A stretch of 64,000 nucleotides of DNA from Ulota crispa (GCA_963920765.1 OY987242.1:28110002-28174001); one strand, 5' to 3'; counted from the first letter of the stretch, positions 23,860 through 36,047 are shown. Notes: generated by a model not told the origin, from the sequence alone. Numbers and translations: made by a program.

Positions 23860-26303
23860 GTAAGTTCCCCTCACCGTCTATTCACTTCTGAAGTTCTAAA
23901 ACATACAATTGGTTGCCTTGTTAATTTTGAAGAGAACAAAAGTTGTTGTAAGTTACATTCATTTACTTTCATAGGTGTAAAGGAGTCCTTTTATTGCAGA
24001 GAATTTGTAAATTATAGGGTACCTCATGTGCCCATCTATACTTATAATCACACATTCATCAAAATATTTAAAGGCTTTTCTAGGTGAATACCGTACAAGC
24101 AAGGCTGTGTCATACCAAGATGCCGGCCCTTCATATGACACATCAGCTTGAGGAAGTAGTGTAGGTGTAGTGTTGAAGAAGAACAGCTTCAGTAGGAGGG
24201 CGTTGTTAATTACAAGTGCAGTCATGGAAAATGTTAGTTATTGTGAACGGTAATATATGTTTCCACGCTATCCCTAACATGCTCACACATATGAAGAAGT
24301 GAATACGGGAATGATATACCAAAAACAGTGTATTTCAAAACACAGAGAAGTAATGTAATGGTTCCTTCCCTATCTCAACATGGAATCCTTCATATGCATG
24401 ACTGTTTCACAGGTAATTCATGGTGGTTTTCACCATAATTATAGTAATAAGTAGTAGGGCATGTCATTTCCTCTCGGCGGATCTTGTGAAGAGTAACTAA
24501 GATTGAGTATACCAATATGATAATAGTTGATTCTAGTATTCAACTGTAATTTCTTTTAAAAAAATTTGTGTATGCATACCCTATAAGATGGGACAGGCCT
24601 CCATATGTAGTGAGAGAATTTATTTTGAAGACATTTGAAAGTTAGCAAGTTCTGTCAATCATTCAATTGTAAACTTAAAGGATTGCTGTGTTTTGCAAAC
24701 ACTTCATGACCACATCTTCAGAAGATTCCGTGAATTAACAATATAAGGAATGGCAAAAATACTCATACTATGGGGAAGTGCTGTTTCCCGACAAATATCT
24801 TGGAAGAACCTTCCTAGACAAATATTATTAGTCTTACATTAGAATGTGAAGTCTGAGCTGTCTTGACTGTATTACAGCATTTCCTATATGGGTATGAGCA
24901 TGTGAGAATGAGGTACCATTTAAGAAAAAAATTATTGCCTCATATCAATTGCTTGCGTCTCAAAAGGATTATACACCTTTGGTTTTTGCAAATTATTAAT
25001 GTTGTATAGTCTTGGGCAGAGTTCTTCAGTCACAATAATAATCTTGATTATGAATTTTATTGTGGGGTGGCAATGTTTGAGCATTTAGGTGGTGGCATAT
25101 GTAAATACTGAAGTAGATTCTATTGAATTCATTCAAATTAATTATAATTTGGAGTCTTGAAGAATCTTTACCGCTGTGAATTCCAGTCATCTGTCAAGTG
25201 ATACATATTTTTATTCGTCAGAATATAGAAATCATGATTTTGGCGTTTGACATTAGCTATCAAAGAGGCTTCTTTGTTGCGGAATCATGCTTTCAGGCCA
25301 TCAAAAACACTTATGTAAACTCTTAAGTGAAGGAGAACAAATTTTGTGCAATGTTTTTATTATTTTAAAATAGGAAGGGGCCTTGGAAGTGCCTACAAAT
25401 TTGATAAAATAGTAGAGGGTTCACTTACCTAGCCCATGCTATGTATTGCACAAGTGTATTATGAGGATGGTGATGGGTATTTCAGAGAATACTATGGAGT
25501 TATCGTGCATAGATTACGAGTGAAGAGTTCTGGCAGTGAATGAAGGTCAAAAAGTCTAGATGAAAAGAATGAAGTCCTGTGTTTGGAAAATGACAATTGA
25601 CAGTACTTGAAATGTTTTGGTCAACCACGAAGTTATTACGGAGTGCTAATTGGTGGGGTATGTATGGTTTTGAAGCACGTTTTCAAATCCTTGAAGTTTC
25701 ATTCCAAATAAATATTAAATGTACTTTTACCCGTACTTGTTATAGTGAAAAAAGTACCAAGTATTTGTTTTCAATTCTTTTAGTCTTACATCTCTGAAAT
25801 TTTTCTATCCATCAGTTCCTAAGAACGTTATGGTGAACAGTTATCTTTGAAGTTTAATTAGTTGTATTAGGTGGAGTTTGATATTCACACTAAAACCATG
25901 ATGAACTTAGCAGAGTTATGTGGTAGTACCTTCAAAGTCCATCACGTCCCCTACATTTTATGGATGACTAGCTTTGGCAATGTACTTTGCTTTTCACATA
26001 ACAAGCTATGCTATATGAAACTGCTCTTGTAGTTTAACATGCCAATAAAGAAGAGGAGTATAATTGCTTGCAGTTATGGTTATTTACAATGTGTTTGTGT
26101 TTTTTGCCACTTCAAGTGTAAGTGAATATACCATTTATGCCCACAATGTATTACTTACTAGTATGCCTTTAGTTGATGTCATGTATGGATTGCATGAATT
26201 GAGAGTCAGAGATGTCTCTTGAACCATGGATTTTTGTGCATGGATTGTGTAATATAACAAATCATTTACTGGTTTATGTGACAAGCACTACCTATTCAAC
26301 ACA
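23860..26303. other. Long intron of TNP2 with an unexplained minus-strand ORF
   Basis: The stretch starts at a GTAAGT donor (23,860). It contains a minus-strand ORF at 24,225-23,959 (includes SYEGPASWYDTALLVRYSPR and KAFKYFDECVIISIDGHMRY) that reads like protein but which I do not recognise. The rest is AT-rich with no signal seen. An intron this long may contain degraded insertions. Confidence 0.45.
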
Positions 26304-27180
26304 CTCTCAACACAATGCACTATGAGAAGAACTTGTTTGATAATTTGGTACGAATATTATTTGGCAAGAACGGATGGCATTAAGTGCCGAGAAGATCTCC
26401 GAGCTCGTAACATTTTTCCACACTTACACTTGCAGGAGAATGACGATGGTGAAACTTACTTCATGCCAGATGCCACATTTGTTCTCAGCAAAGATGAGCA
26501 ACAGAAGTTCCTCAGTACTTTGAAGAATTTAAAATTCCCCTCAAACTATGTTAGCTCATTCGCCCAAAAGATATACAATGGGAAACTCCACGGCCTTAAG
26601 ACACACGATTATCACATACTTCTGGAGCAAGTACTACCGCTGTGTTTGAGGAATATTGGGGACCAATCTATGGTTGGTGCTATGATGAGGGTTAGTAGGT
26701 TGTTTTGAAGGATTTTTCCAAAGATGATTGATATTTCCCAAAAGGATCATATGCTCAAAGAGGTGGCAGAAATCATATGCAGTTTGGAGAGAGAGCTACC
26801 CCCCTCCACATTTGTCATTATGATGCATTTGCCATTGCATTTGGTGGAGGAGTTGTTCATCTGTGGGCCTATACACACCCGTTGGATGTATCCGTTTGAG
26901 AGGTACATGAAGGTTTTAAAAGGGTATGTAAAAAACAAAGCCAAACTGGAGGGTAGCATGGCATATGGCTACTTGCGTGAAGAATCTATCGGATTCTTAA
27001 ATGAATATTTATTGCAATACACACCTACGAGGAGGTGGGCATGGGACAAAGAGGAGGAGCCTACCATAAATGACAAAGAACCACAGGGACCTATGAAACC
27101 TCTCCCCATGACTCCTGCCTTTATGAAGTTGATCCATACATTTGTCTTGGACAACACTGTCCACATTGAAGGCTACAGAA

Positions 27181-28749
27181 GGTACCTTCATATACCCTGT
27201 TTTATTTTTGTTGTAATTAATAAATCCTAAATATAGTTGTTATATGAGACGGGTTATGAATTAACAGCAGCATTCATCAAAGTAAGTCAATTTTAAAGTA
27301 TCAATGACTTCCTGCATTGTAGAAGTTGGGAATTGGGGACAGGGTAAGTTTTAATTATTTCCCAAACAAATTGAAGGTGCTGTGTATGGCTCTCAGACAT
27401 GCAGACTTATTATGGGTTTTTGTTCTCTAACTATACTTCTGGAAGGATGCTTGTAAGTGTCGATGTTCAATTTCTATTCACAGAAGGAGGTCAACGTAAA
27501 CGTTAGAGTATGTACAAGTCCATTTTCACTAGAATTCATTATTTCACCAAGACATGGTAAGATATGGTGTATGTGAGGTGAGAGTTGGATGTTCTCGTTT
27601 GCAGTGTAATTAGAGTGGAGTTTAGGTGATGTTAAAAGTAATGTTATAAATGATCATAGTAGAGTATAAACTGTATTTTTTGGGAAATAAAATTCACATT
27701 CCAATTCTGAGAGAACTTTTGCATGTTAGTCTAACTCAATAGGGTTGTTTTTCAATGAATTTGAGCTGTACTGATCAAAATACTATGACGGATCATTATG
27801 ACTGACTAGTTTTTGGCATTCAAAAGTTGTCATTAGCATCGGTATTATCTGTTTAATTTGAGTTCTGTGTATTTCATACCTATGTTGTTACTATTCTTGC
27901 TAATTCTCGTGGACTTGAACGTTATGTCAGTGTGATTGCAATATCCGCCTATGGACAACCTGCAAACTTCACCAAAGAATTTTATAGTACGTGGAGAGTG
28001 AAAGAATTATAGTATGATGTTTCACTGTCAGCTGTGTGTTTAAGTGGGTGTTAAAATTTTAATCCTAATACCACCCTGACTTTGACTAGAACAGTATTGT
28101 CTATTATGTTATATTGCCGACCTTGACATTCTTTGCTTCAGCTGTAGTCTAGTCCAGTTACTTATTCAAACCAGGTGGAAAGCTGCATATTGAAGTAACT
28201 ATCGTGTAAGCTTAGATGCAGTGTGTTATTGTGATGCTCTGATGATTTGTTCTCTACTCTATCAAAGAATGATGAGGGGCAAGAAATCCCATAGACTTCG
28301 AGGCCTGAGTTCATACTGTTCATTCTTGAAGTCAATTTCTTGATGATCACTTTAGTTTCTCTGAATATTCAATATGTTGTGAAGGACAATGTGAATGATG
28401 TAGGTGAAGTGCAGGAGAGGGTTCTAAGGATTGAACGTTCAAACAATGTCTACAATGATTCAATGTGTACATCACATAAGTGTTAGTCGGGATGTTGAGT
28501 CTCAAGAGTGGATGTATGATTTGAGTATAATATAGAACTTTTCAAAATCTTACTAGGACTTGGATTGGTTTGCACTTTATTTATCTTCCTTTTCATGAAT
28601 CCATTTTGATTTTCATAGGGCAATGGGTACTTTCAGTTATTCATGGGAAATTGTTTTATATGTATAATGTGGGTCATATGAAAGAGTATCTTTAGTATAG
28701 AAGGTCCTAATGTATTGAAAATTCACTGGATGTAGGAGGTTTGAGTCAG
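27181..28749. other. TNP2 intron between the DUF4218 and DUF4216 exons
   Basis: Begins with a GTACCT donor and ends with a TCAG acceptor at 28,746-28,749. No other feature was recognised. Confidence 0.5.
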
Positions 28750-29873
28750 CGATGTCGGAGCAAGAGGCGGCAAGGTCACGTTATCGGCAAGAGCATCGCC
28801 GCTGGGGAAGAAGACCAAGGTTTTTGTTTCCTCCGGCATTGCAGCTGCTGCCAGAGTTCCCCCAGTGGGTGTACGAGGAGATTTTGAGAGATGAAGGAAA
28901 AGGAGTTTCCATTGATGCGAAGGTGAAAGACACAGCAAGAGGACCTTCACCCATAGCAACTAGGTACAAATCCATGTACTCTAATGGAAATCATTTTCAA
29001 GTTTTATGTGCTGAGAGCTTCATGAAATCAGCAGACAGCGGTGTGGTTGCAACTTTTAAACAGGTTTGTAGAAACAAGAGGAACAATGCTAACCAAGTAA
29101 TGGCTAATGTTGAGTACGTAGGTCATATTGAGGAGATCCTAAAGTTGAATTATAGACGATACTCTTTTGTAGTTCTTGTATGTGATTTTGTGAAAGCAAA
29201 TCAATTAGGGGCAAATGCTATAGTAAAGAGGGATGAGTGGGGGTTTACACTTGCTAATTATGGTAGGACATTTGGATATGTCACAACATATAGTTTTTGC
29301 TTTCCTAGTGAGTGTGAATAGATTTTTTATTCCAAAGAAAGTGGCGGTTCAAGTTGGAGGGTGGTGCTGCGGAAAGAGGTGCGTGAAAGACGTGTTTTGC
29401 CAAACACAGAAGCAGAGCCAGCTGAGAACTTGTTCAAAATGGGGGCCGATAATGACTTTGCATGACTTTGCCCTCATACAGATGTCAAAGAGTTTCCAAT
29501 ACCAACCCCTTTAACGGGCCACAATGTTATTGCACACAAAGTTATTCTAGGTGGCTGGAGTAGATTGGTCCAATTGCAGAGAGGTAGGGGTCGACATGCT
29601 AGACGAGGAAGTTGACGAGGAGACAAGAACAAAGAACGCAATGTTTGACCTCGCCATAGCGATGAAGGAGGACTTTCAGGACCTGATGCACAAAGAGGAG
29701 CCATCAATGTTGACAATCTGTAGAACGTCAGTCTGGTAATTGAAATTCACCGCGAAGAATTCAACAGGGATCAAGATGACTGGATGCTCAATACAAAAGA
29801 TGACCAAGCGGAGACGGCTGCTACAGGTGATGCCAGAAACCTTCCACGGGACCACTTTGGTTATGGCACATAA

Positions 29874-30994
29874 TCCAAAACAACGACGAAGAGGATAGTA
29901 CGTAAAAGCTGCAAAGATTATTGGACTTCACACTAGAAACCACAAAGACGGATCAGGTGTTATGGTAGTTTGCATGTGAACTGAGCAAGCAAGGTCTAAA
30001 ACTGGATTTTTGGAAGGTGAAAATATTGAAATTATTCTTTAGTGAAATTTCCTTGATAGAGAAGAAGATTTGGCATGTACTCAAAGTGTTTTCATATTTT
30101 ATGGAGGTTTGTAGAAGTAGTTATGAAATTTTGAAGTGGAAAGGTCATAGGTGTTGTAAACCCTAAACCTCTCAAATGTTATTCCCATCTACATTGTTAA
30201 GAGGCTGTGAATAAGACATGTACATGTACAATACATTCGGGGAGCTAATCGGTTGTAGAGCATGAGACGAACGTATGATCAAACTACCTTAACCCTAGAA
30301 CGCGTGTTAGACATAATGCATATGCTAACGTGTACTTGTCATTTGCTACCAAAAGAAAATTTATTTTGGGATCTCAAGTAGTTCACTAGGACCGCATTGA
30401 TTTTATCTCCAACTTCTTTATTGATCTCAAATGTAATAGAGCTATGAATCCATTCCGAATACAAGAGAAATACATCGTAATGTACTGGCTGAAAATGGCC
30501 TTCCCGGCGTTCAAGGTTAAGTGAATTTGGAAGCCACAGAGACAAGCTATTGTAAAGGAATGTGCATGTACAATACTCCTGAGTGTGAAACAGAACTTCA
30601 CAAACTCTATTGTACATCTCAATTTTTCATCCGTTTACCCGCATGAAAGTGAAAAGTCAATTTTAGCTTTGATTAAGCAGCATAGGGAACATATATCTAT
30701 GATGGGCAAAGTCACTCCGAGCTTTTATGCAATTACTGCGGTTTCACAGCAAGGTAATACACATTTATCTGAGTAAGATACACCCTTTGTAAATAAAACA
30801 AGCTGTTCACACTTGTGGATCCACTCAGGTGTAAAGTGAAGATCTGTCATAAGTACCACAAATTCCACGTTTGACAAAACAAAAAGCAAATGGAGGCATT
30901 ATTGACCCTTGAATTAACAAAATCTTCAGTTTTGTCAATGTTGAGAATTTCTTGTCACATTTATGTAGCTTTGTCCCACGTTTCTTTGTAGTGG
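29874..30994. other. Gene-less stretch downstream of TNP2
   Basis: Short ORFs exist on both strands around 30,340-30,776 but none matches a family I know. It is probably the 3' flank of TNP2 within the element. Confidence 0.45.
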
Positions 30995-31240
30995 TTGTTG
31001 GTTCCGCGTTCTTCTCAAGTTTACTTGTTCCGCTGAGGTTTACTTGCTCTGCAATCTTCTTAGATTTGCTTGCTCCGCGCTTTCTCAAGTTTGCTTACTC
31101 CGCACTTTTCTTAGGTTTGCTTCTCCTGCAAACTTGTCAAAGTTGGTTGGCTCCGTGCTCTTTTTTAGGTTTGTTGGCTCTGTGTTCTTTGCAAGTTTGT
31201 TTGTTCCGCACACTTATCAAGGTTTTTTGGCTCCAAATGC
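30995..31240 (+). repeat. Degenerate ~26-bp repeat array, right copy
   Basis: About nine drifting units of the form TTTGCTTGCTCCGC followed by CTTTCTCAAG-like sequence. It matches the shorter array at 11,018-11,120 in direct orientation. The left array lies about 1.7 kb from the left CACTA end once the chromovirus is discounted, and this one lies 1.4 kb from the right end. Confidence 0.7.
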
Positions 31241-31439
31241 TACCACATTATAATTAATTTTGAGGTTTTGCTTTTGTTGTCTATATGGAATTGCAAGTGT
31301 GTGCACATGATGTTGAGTGGATACAAAAGACAATGTGTGATAGTCTATGGTTGTTAAATAAGTAGTAGATGCACTATGAGTTCCTAATATACATGAAGCT
31401 TTTTGATCTGGTGTATACAATTGATATATACTCTAAACT

Positions 31440-32230
31440 AACTATATGTATCAATTATGGAATAAGTGATGACTAGATGACAACTAGGTGGCAACTCCTG
31501 GATTTCATGTGAAGTGTGATTGAACACATATGCTAAAAAACTACGACTCTAGTAGGATTCAATGGCAATCAAGATATGTCTGTAGCAAATAGGTCTTATC
31601 GTTTTGTGACTCAGTAACTAATACAACAACATGACTCTCATATTACTTAGTGTTCAGTGTGCTACTACAATGCCATGACTTTGTAACTACAAAATCACTT
31701 TTGTAAATAACTACTTGTCTAATGAATTATGACTCTGTTGTGACTCAGTGACTAATAAACGGTGACTCTAGTACAACTCAATGGCAGTTGAGGTAGTACT
31801 ATAGTATGACCCATTAATCATCACTATATGACTTTGCAATATATAATTAACGGCTAAACTATGATAGTACTATGACTCAGTGGGCACTAGATTATCCCTA
31901 TGCCACGATTGAACAAGAACCACTATACAACTCTATGACGATTAGATGACTATTAGGCTACGACTCAACTACAACTCAACTACAACTCAACTACAACTCA
32001 ACTACAACTCAACTACAACTCAACTACAACTCAACTACAACTCAACTACAACTCAACTACAACTCAACTACAACTCAACTACAACTCAACTACAACTCAA
32101 CTACAACTCAACTATGACTCAACTATGACTCAACCACAACTTAACTACAACTAAACTACAATTCAACTACGACTCAATAACAACTACATAATTACACAAA
32201 TACAACTCAGAGTACTCCCATAAATGACTT
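31440..32230. repeat. CACTA right subterminal repeat region
   Basis: The region is dense in ACTCAACTAC, ATGACTCAGTGAC and related units, most degenerate at the edges and perfect in the middle. Such arrays are the usual binding region for TNPA-like proteins. An ORF at 31,946 is only the tandem repeat read as protein. Confidence 0.75.
31969..32111. repeat. Perfect 11-bp tandem array, 13 copies
   Basis: The unit CTACAACTCAA is repeated 13 times without a mismatch over 143 bp. A one-mismatch copy precedes it and several diverged copies follow. The period of 11 bp is close to one turn of the helix, so every unit would face the same side. The perfect identity suggests recent expansion. Confidence 0.95.
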
Positions 32231-32655
32231 ACACAATTGAAACTTAACTAACCCACAATTAGAACAATCACCTGAACATTATGTAATTTATGGACAAATA
32301 AATATCCATAAAGTTGTTCTTAGCAAATAGGAACAGAACAACTAGAAGAAAGTGGATCCTACCACAAGTTGTATTGCAGTTGTAACCGAACCCACGAATA
32401 GTCGTATGTGAGTAGAGAATCTAATTTTTATTTGGGCACTTACTTGATGACCCATTGGAAAAAAAAAATCTAACAGAGAGAAGTTAATACTGTGTCAGTT
32501 GTGTCAAACGGATGAGATCTTTTGTATCACTGGAATGTCCTAAATGACAAGTTTACCAAAATTGGGACATGATTGCACAGTTGTATAGTCGTGAAAGAGT
32601 CGTTTGTATCCTAAACAACTCAAAAATGAGTTATTTATAGTTTTTTATTTTGCAC

Positions 32656-32669
32656 GTTTTCTTCTAGTG
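32656..32669. repeat. CACTA right terminal inverted repeat
   Basis: GTTTTCTTCTAGTG followed by TAA, the exact complement of the left end. Confidence 0.95.
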
Positions 32670-33048
32670 TAATTGGCTACCGTGAGTACAAGAAAAAGGC
32701 ACTTGTACCCATCGCTACCTTGTAAGAAGGACCTAAGCCATGTGCACAATACAAAACAATAAATAAGGGCATTGTACTCATTAAATATGTAAATGTACTC
32801 ACTACTCACTATCTAAGTACTTCACCCATCTATTCAAGTAGAGTAAAGTAGAATTTATGGTCCTATTGTACATTTGTACACATGGTTTTTATCCAATATG
32901 GATAACATAATAGTATAGTATTCATGATTGATTGCACTCAAGGGTGAGCTGAAATATGGGATTAGTGATTTGTTTGTTGTAAAAAGGATATACCTTGGGA
33001 CCATTTATGGTGTTTTGGGGGACTCTTGGGGACTCAAAACTTTGCTAA
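32670..33048. mobile_element. Right fragment of the TIR element split by the CACTA insertion
   Basis: Starts with the TAA duplication and ends CTCAAAACTTTGCTAA, the complement of the left fragment's start at 3,127. It shares sequence along its length with 53,966-54,352, for example AAGGACCTAAGCCA against AAGGACCTTAGCCA, and ATATGTAAATG in both. Confidence 0.8.
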
Positions 33049-33864
33049 TATTTACAATTTGATAATCAACATTGACCCACATATGATTTTACTTGCATTT
33101 TCCTTAGCCAAAGATGCAACAAAAACATATTGGATTGTAAACAGGATATGATTTCCCTTTAGCAACAAGTTGTTTTTTATAGAATTGTTAGGCCTTTCTT
33201 ATTTAAATAATTAAGTTATTTTAACTAATAGTAAAGCATGCTTTTATCTTTATTTTCATAAATTGACTTGAGTATGCTCAAAACACAACATTGACTATCT
33301 TAAGATGGCATTTATCTTCAATTGAAATTGTCTAAAATGTGTTCTAATGGATTCATCCTAAAATATTTATTTGTTTATTTATTAATTTATAATGGCAATG
33401 ATACTTTTACCAAAATCAGAAGGTGTCCTTTACTTAATGATTATTTTTGAAAGTTAAAGAAAATCAAATCTATTAGTCCATTTTTCATACCACTATGTTT
33501 TTCTACATAGAATGTACTCGAACTCCCTTCAAGTTATTGTTTAGGTCAAGCAATTTTCAAAAGAAAAAATCAATCATCAATGTCAAGGCTATGGATATCA
33601 TGTCTTGAAGCCCATAACCAATTGAAAATTGGTCAATTATGAAAGCAAACGTGTATCCAAAATCATGCTCCAATAAATTTGAAGGGAAAAATTACCCTTA
33701 ACAGAGATTTAGAGAACGTTGAAGATTCATTATAAAGCATTGAAATTAGGGCATCAGACTTAGAGAGTCTATCAATACCGGTAGACTTTGACCTTGTATT
33801 GCTTTTTGACACAACACTCAAATTCCAATTTGGAATTGACATTGAGCATAGAAGGAAACATTTT
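33049..33864. other. Gene-less AT-rich spacer
   Basis: No feature recognised. Confidence 0.6.
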
Positions 33865-34304
33865 AGGGAAAATTACAAATAGGGGTATGAAAACATACAA
33901 AAAAAATCAAGATAGAGACACAACTGCAAAATAATTACAAATAAGGGCACAATTTCAAAATAATTTGTAAATTTTTGTAGTTTTTTTTGGTTTGGGTATC
34001 GGTTGATTTAGATGTATCCTATTAAATGTTAATCAACTTTCAAAAAACTTAAAGGCCTCTTCAAATCAAGCATAATTTTTTTTAAACTAGTAAAGGGGGT
34101 GACAATTTTAGGAGAGACCTCTAAGTTTTTTGGAAGTTAGCTAACATTTAATGTGATGTATTTGAATCAACCAATGTCCTAACCAAAAAAATTTACAAAA
34201 ATTTACAAATTATTTTAAAATTGTGCCCCTATTTGTAATAATTTTGAAATTGTGACTCTATCTTAATATTTTTTTGTTTTCATGCCTCTATTTGTAATTT
34301 CCCC
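33865..34304. mobile_element. MITE with ~30-bp terminal inverted repeats, 440 bp
   Basis: The left end GGGAAAATTACAAATAGGGG is matched by the complement of the right end (CCTCTATTTGTAATTTCCCC). A second, inner pair (AATTACAAATAAGGGCAC and GTGCCCCTATTTGTAATAAT) strengthens the foldback. No ORF is present. Confidence 0.8.
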
Positions 34305-34920
34305 AATACTTTATGTAAGACTAAGAAAATTAAAACTTGTTAGCAAAAAAACATGGTAGTTCCCATGAAAACTTGTTTAGTTCTAGATCATTCTAGAACA
34401 AAAAGTTCACAACGTATAACAACGTATAATAGTTCCAAGTATGTGTTTGGAAAATTAGAAAAGAAAAAGAAACTTAAACTTCATGCTTAGAGCATCTCCA
34501 ATGTAGCCATAAGAGAGGCATGGAAAAGCTTATATAGAGTGTTAAATCAAGCTTGAGTGAAAACCAAGGCTCCAATGCAACAATTACTTACATTTGCATT
34601 TTGCAAGCCTCCCCACATAAGAGCCCCTCCTCTGCATTTTTGCTCACTTTAGAGAGTCTTGAATAGCACTCCAAAGTGTGTGATTCTTTGACCCTAATGC
34701 AAGTCTTTGATGTTTATGACATAAACCTCCTTACAAAAACACTTAAAAAATACATAAACCATTAAAAAATTGCGATTAAAGAGTGTCAGAACTTGTTTGC
34801 ATTGGAGCTAGTGAGTTGGGAAGTACCCATGCCCTAGAATTGGCACGTAGTCAAACACTATGAGATGACATGTTGGGGCCTCCGGTCACGGCTAGATTGG
34901 GGATGATCTTACACCCTTCT
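34305..34920. other. Spacer with one orphan AGAGCATCTCC end
   Basis: TTAGAGCATCTCCAATG at about 34,488 is a motif often seen at the ends of plant hAT-like MITEs. I cannot find a convincing partner for it, unless it is the outer end paired with 35,323. Otherwise empty. Confidence 0.45.
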
Positions 34921-35323
34921 CTTAGAGCATTGCCACCTCAAACGCAAGAAGAGACACAAATGCAACTATCGTGCAAAGGGAGAAATTCTGAGCTCCACCG
35001 CATCCACGCTAAAGCCTTTCCCTAGTTTTTGGACAATGCTACAAGCTCCCGTTCACGCTACTCTCCAGGTTTTTGGCATTCACGCTACTCTCCAAGTCTT
35101 TGGCGTTCACAAAACAACTCATGGGAGCACTCAAATCCATTGGAGGCTTGTTCCTGGTTGTTTCCTTTCCCGAGACTGGAGAGATGAAGAGACAAAGTAG
35201 CGTAAGTGCACGGTGGAGGTGTTTTTGGAATGATGGAGCCGGTACGTGAAGTGGCCCACGTGGTGGCTCGTTAATTCTTTGGTTGCATTTGGTGTTGCGG
35301 GAGAGTGATGGCGATGCTCTAAG
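34921..35323. mobile_element. MITE with CTTAGAGCATTGCC ends, 403 bp
   Basis: Left end CTTAGAGCATTGCCACCTC; right end on the minus strand CTTAGAGCATCGCCATCAC. The interior is more GC-rich than its flanks and has no convincing ORF. Confidence 0.7.
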
Positions 35324-36047
35324 TTAGCACTCAAATAGTACGCTCAAAAACCGCCCATCTAAGGGCTCATCCCTCTTTTTCATGGTTTTTCATGGATGGG
35401 AGGATTTTTAGGTCATTTTTCAAACAAATAGAAATAGATGCAGAATGCAACAATGTTTTTTTTTGGCAATTTGGAGCAGAAGAGCACCAATTTTTTTTAC
35501 TAGCACCAAGCCTATAGAAAAAGAAACACGGTTACTAGGATGAAATTGTCAAAAAAAACTTCAAATTTTACAAAAAATTTGGATGAAATTGCCAAATTGT
35601 GGATGAAACCAAAGTTATAGACATGTATTATGTGCTAATGTGATATTTTCTATCCAATATGTGGATGAATGTTGAAATTTGGAGCACCACTATAACATAT
35701 TAAATTGCCACTTTGGCACTTCATTAAAAATGAAAAAAAAAACCCTAGAATGCAACCCAAGTTGTTTCATATTTTTTGAAGCATTTTTGAGTTACTTATG
35801 AATTTTCAAAATGCATGTGTCATAGGTACCTTTTTATGCCCTTAGACCTTCCAAAAACCGTTCACTTGCAAGTTGTGAAGAGATTTGGGGAAGCAAGGAG
35901 AATGATTGGCTCTTGCAATTAAAAACACCTTTTCTTCCATGCATTCAATGAGTTGTAAGAGGCTAATTTAAGAACCATCAATGCACCATTTCACAACAGA
36001 CACATAGACGGTTCAAAATGCGCAAACGGTTTATGAGCGTAAGCTTA
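35324..36047. other. Gene-less spacer
   Basis: No ORF or repeat boundary was recognised. Confidence 0.55.

Larger units (their letters stand above)
21395..29873 (+). pseudogene. TNP2-type CACTA transposase (Transposase_21, DUF4218, DUF4216), interrupted
   Basis: Exon 1 (21,395-21,574) gives the N-terminal block CACRKCHGFKIQNSL ... KRHHRQFGRD and ends at a GTATGT donor. Exon 2 (about 22,372-23,859) holds a zinc-ribbon-like CXXC pair (CYSC, CPNC) and the Transposase_21 core: GLSLDGVNPHSNLSS, WPILMVMYNLPPYL, IIPGPHSP, then AMLIWTVNNFPAY and a C-x2-C (CLVC). Exon 3 (about 26,304-27,180) has LHGLKTHDYHILLEQVLP and the DUF4218 signature RWMYPFERYMKVLKGYVKN. Exon 4 (28,750-29,873) has the DUF4216 region (YVGHIEEILKLNYRRYSF, DEWGFTLANYGRT) and a basic, acidic-tailed C-terminus ending at TAA 29,871. 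In-frame stops are TAG at 21,449, 22,915, 23,716, 23,854, 29,319 and 29,721, and TGA at 23,005, 23,044, 23,419, 23,635, 26,706, 29,463, 29,613 and 29,646. One frameshift lies near 26,360. The protein would have been the catalytic transposase. Confidence 0.9.
3185..32669. mobile_element. Complete CACTA (En/Spm) transposon, 29.5 kb with nested insertions
   Basis: Both ends carry the 14-bp terminal inverted repeat CACTAGAAGAAAAC (3,185-3,198; complement at 32,656-32,669). The element is flanked by a 3-bp TAA duplication (3,182-3,184 and 32,670-32,672). Subterminal regions contain many CAACTAC-type units (left about 9,600-10,110, right about 31,440-32,230), as expected for binding sites of a TNPA-like protein. 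Inside are a minus-strand TNPA-like pseudogene, a plus-strand TNP2 transposase pseudogene and a nested chromovirus. Without the chromovirus and its duplication the element is about 23.3 kb, long for the class. Both genes carry in-frame stops, so it could move only with help from another copy. The paired termini plus target duplication make the boundaries secure. Confidence 0.95.

Noticed and set aside
12949..29873. Recoding or RNA editing of TAG and TGA in the transposon genes
   Set aside because: The nuclear genes here use normal stops, and the LTR transition bias points to mutation by deamination, which explains the pattern more simply.
31969..32111. CRISPR-like array
   Set aside because: The units are directly adjacent with no spacers, and this is plant nuclear DNA.
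31946..32128. A 60-codon ORF (repeated QLQLNYNSTT)
   Set aside because: It is only the 11-bp tandem repeat read in frame and not a gene.
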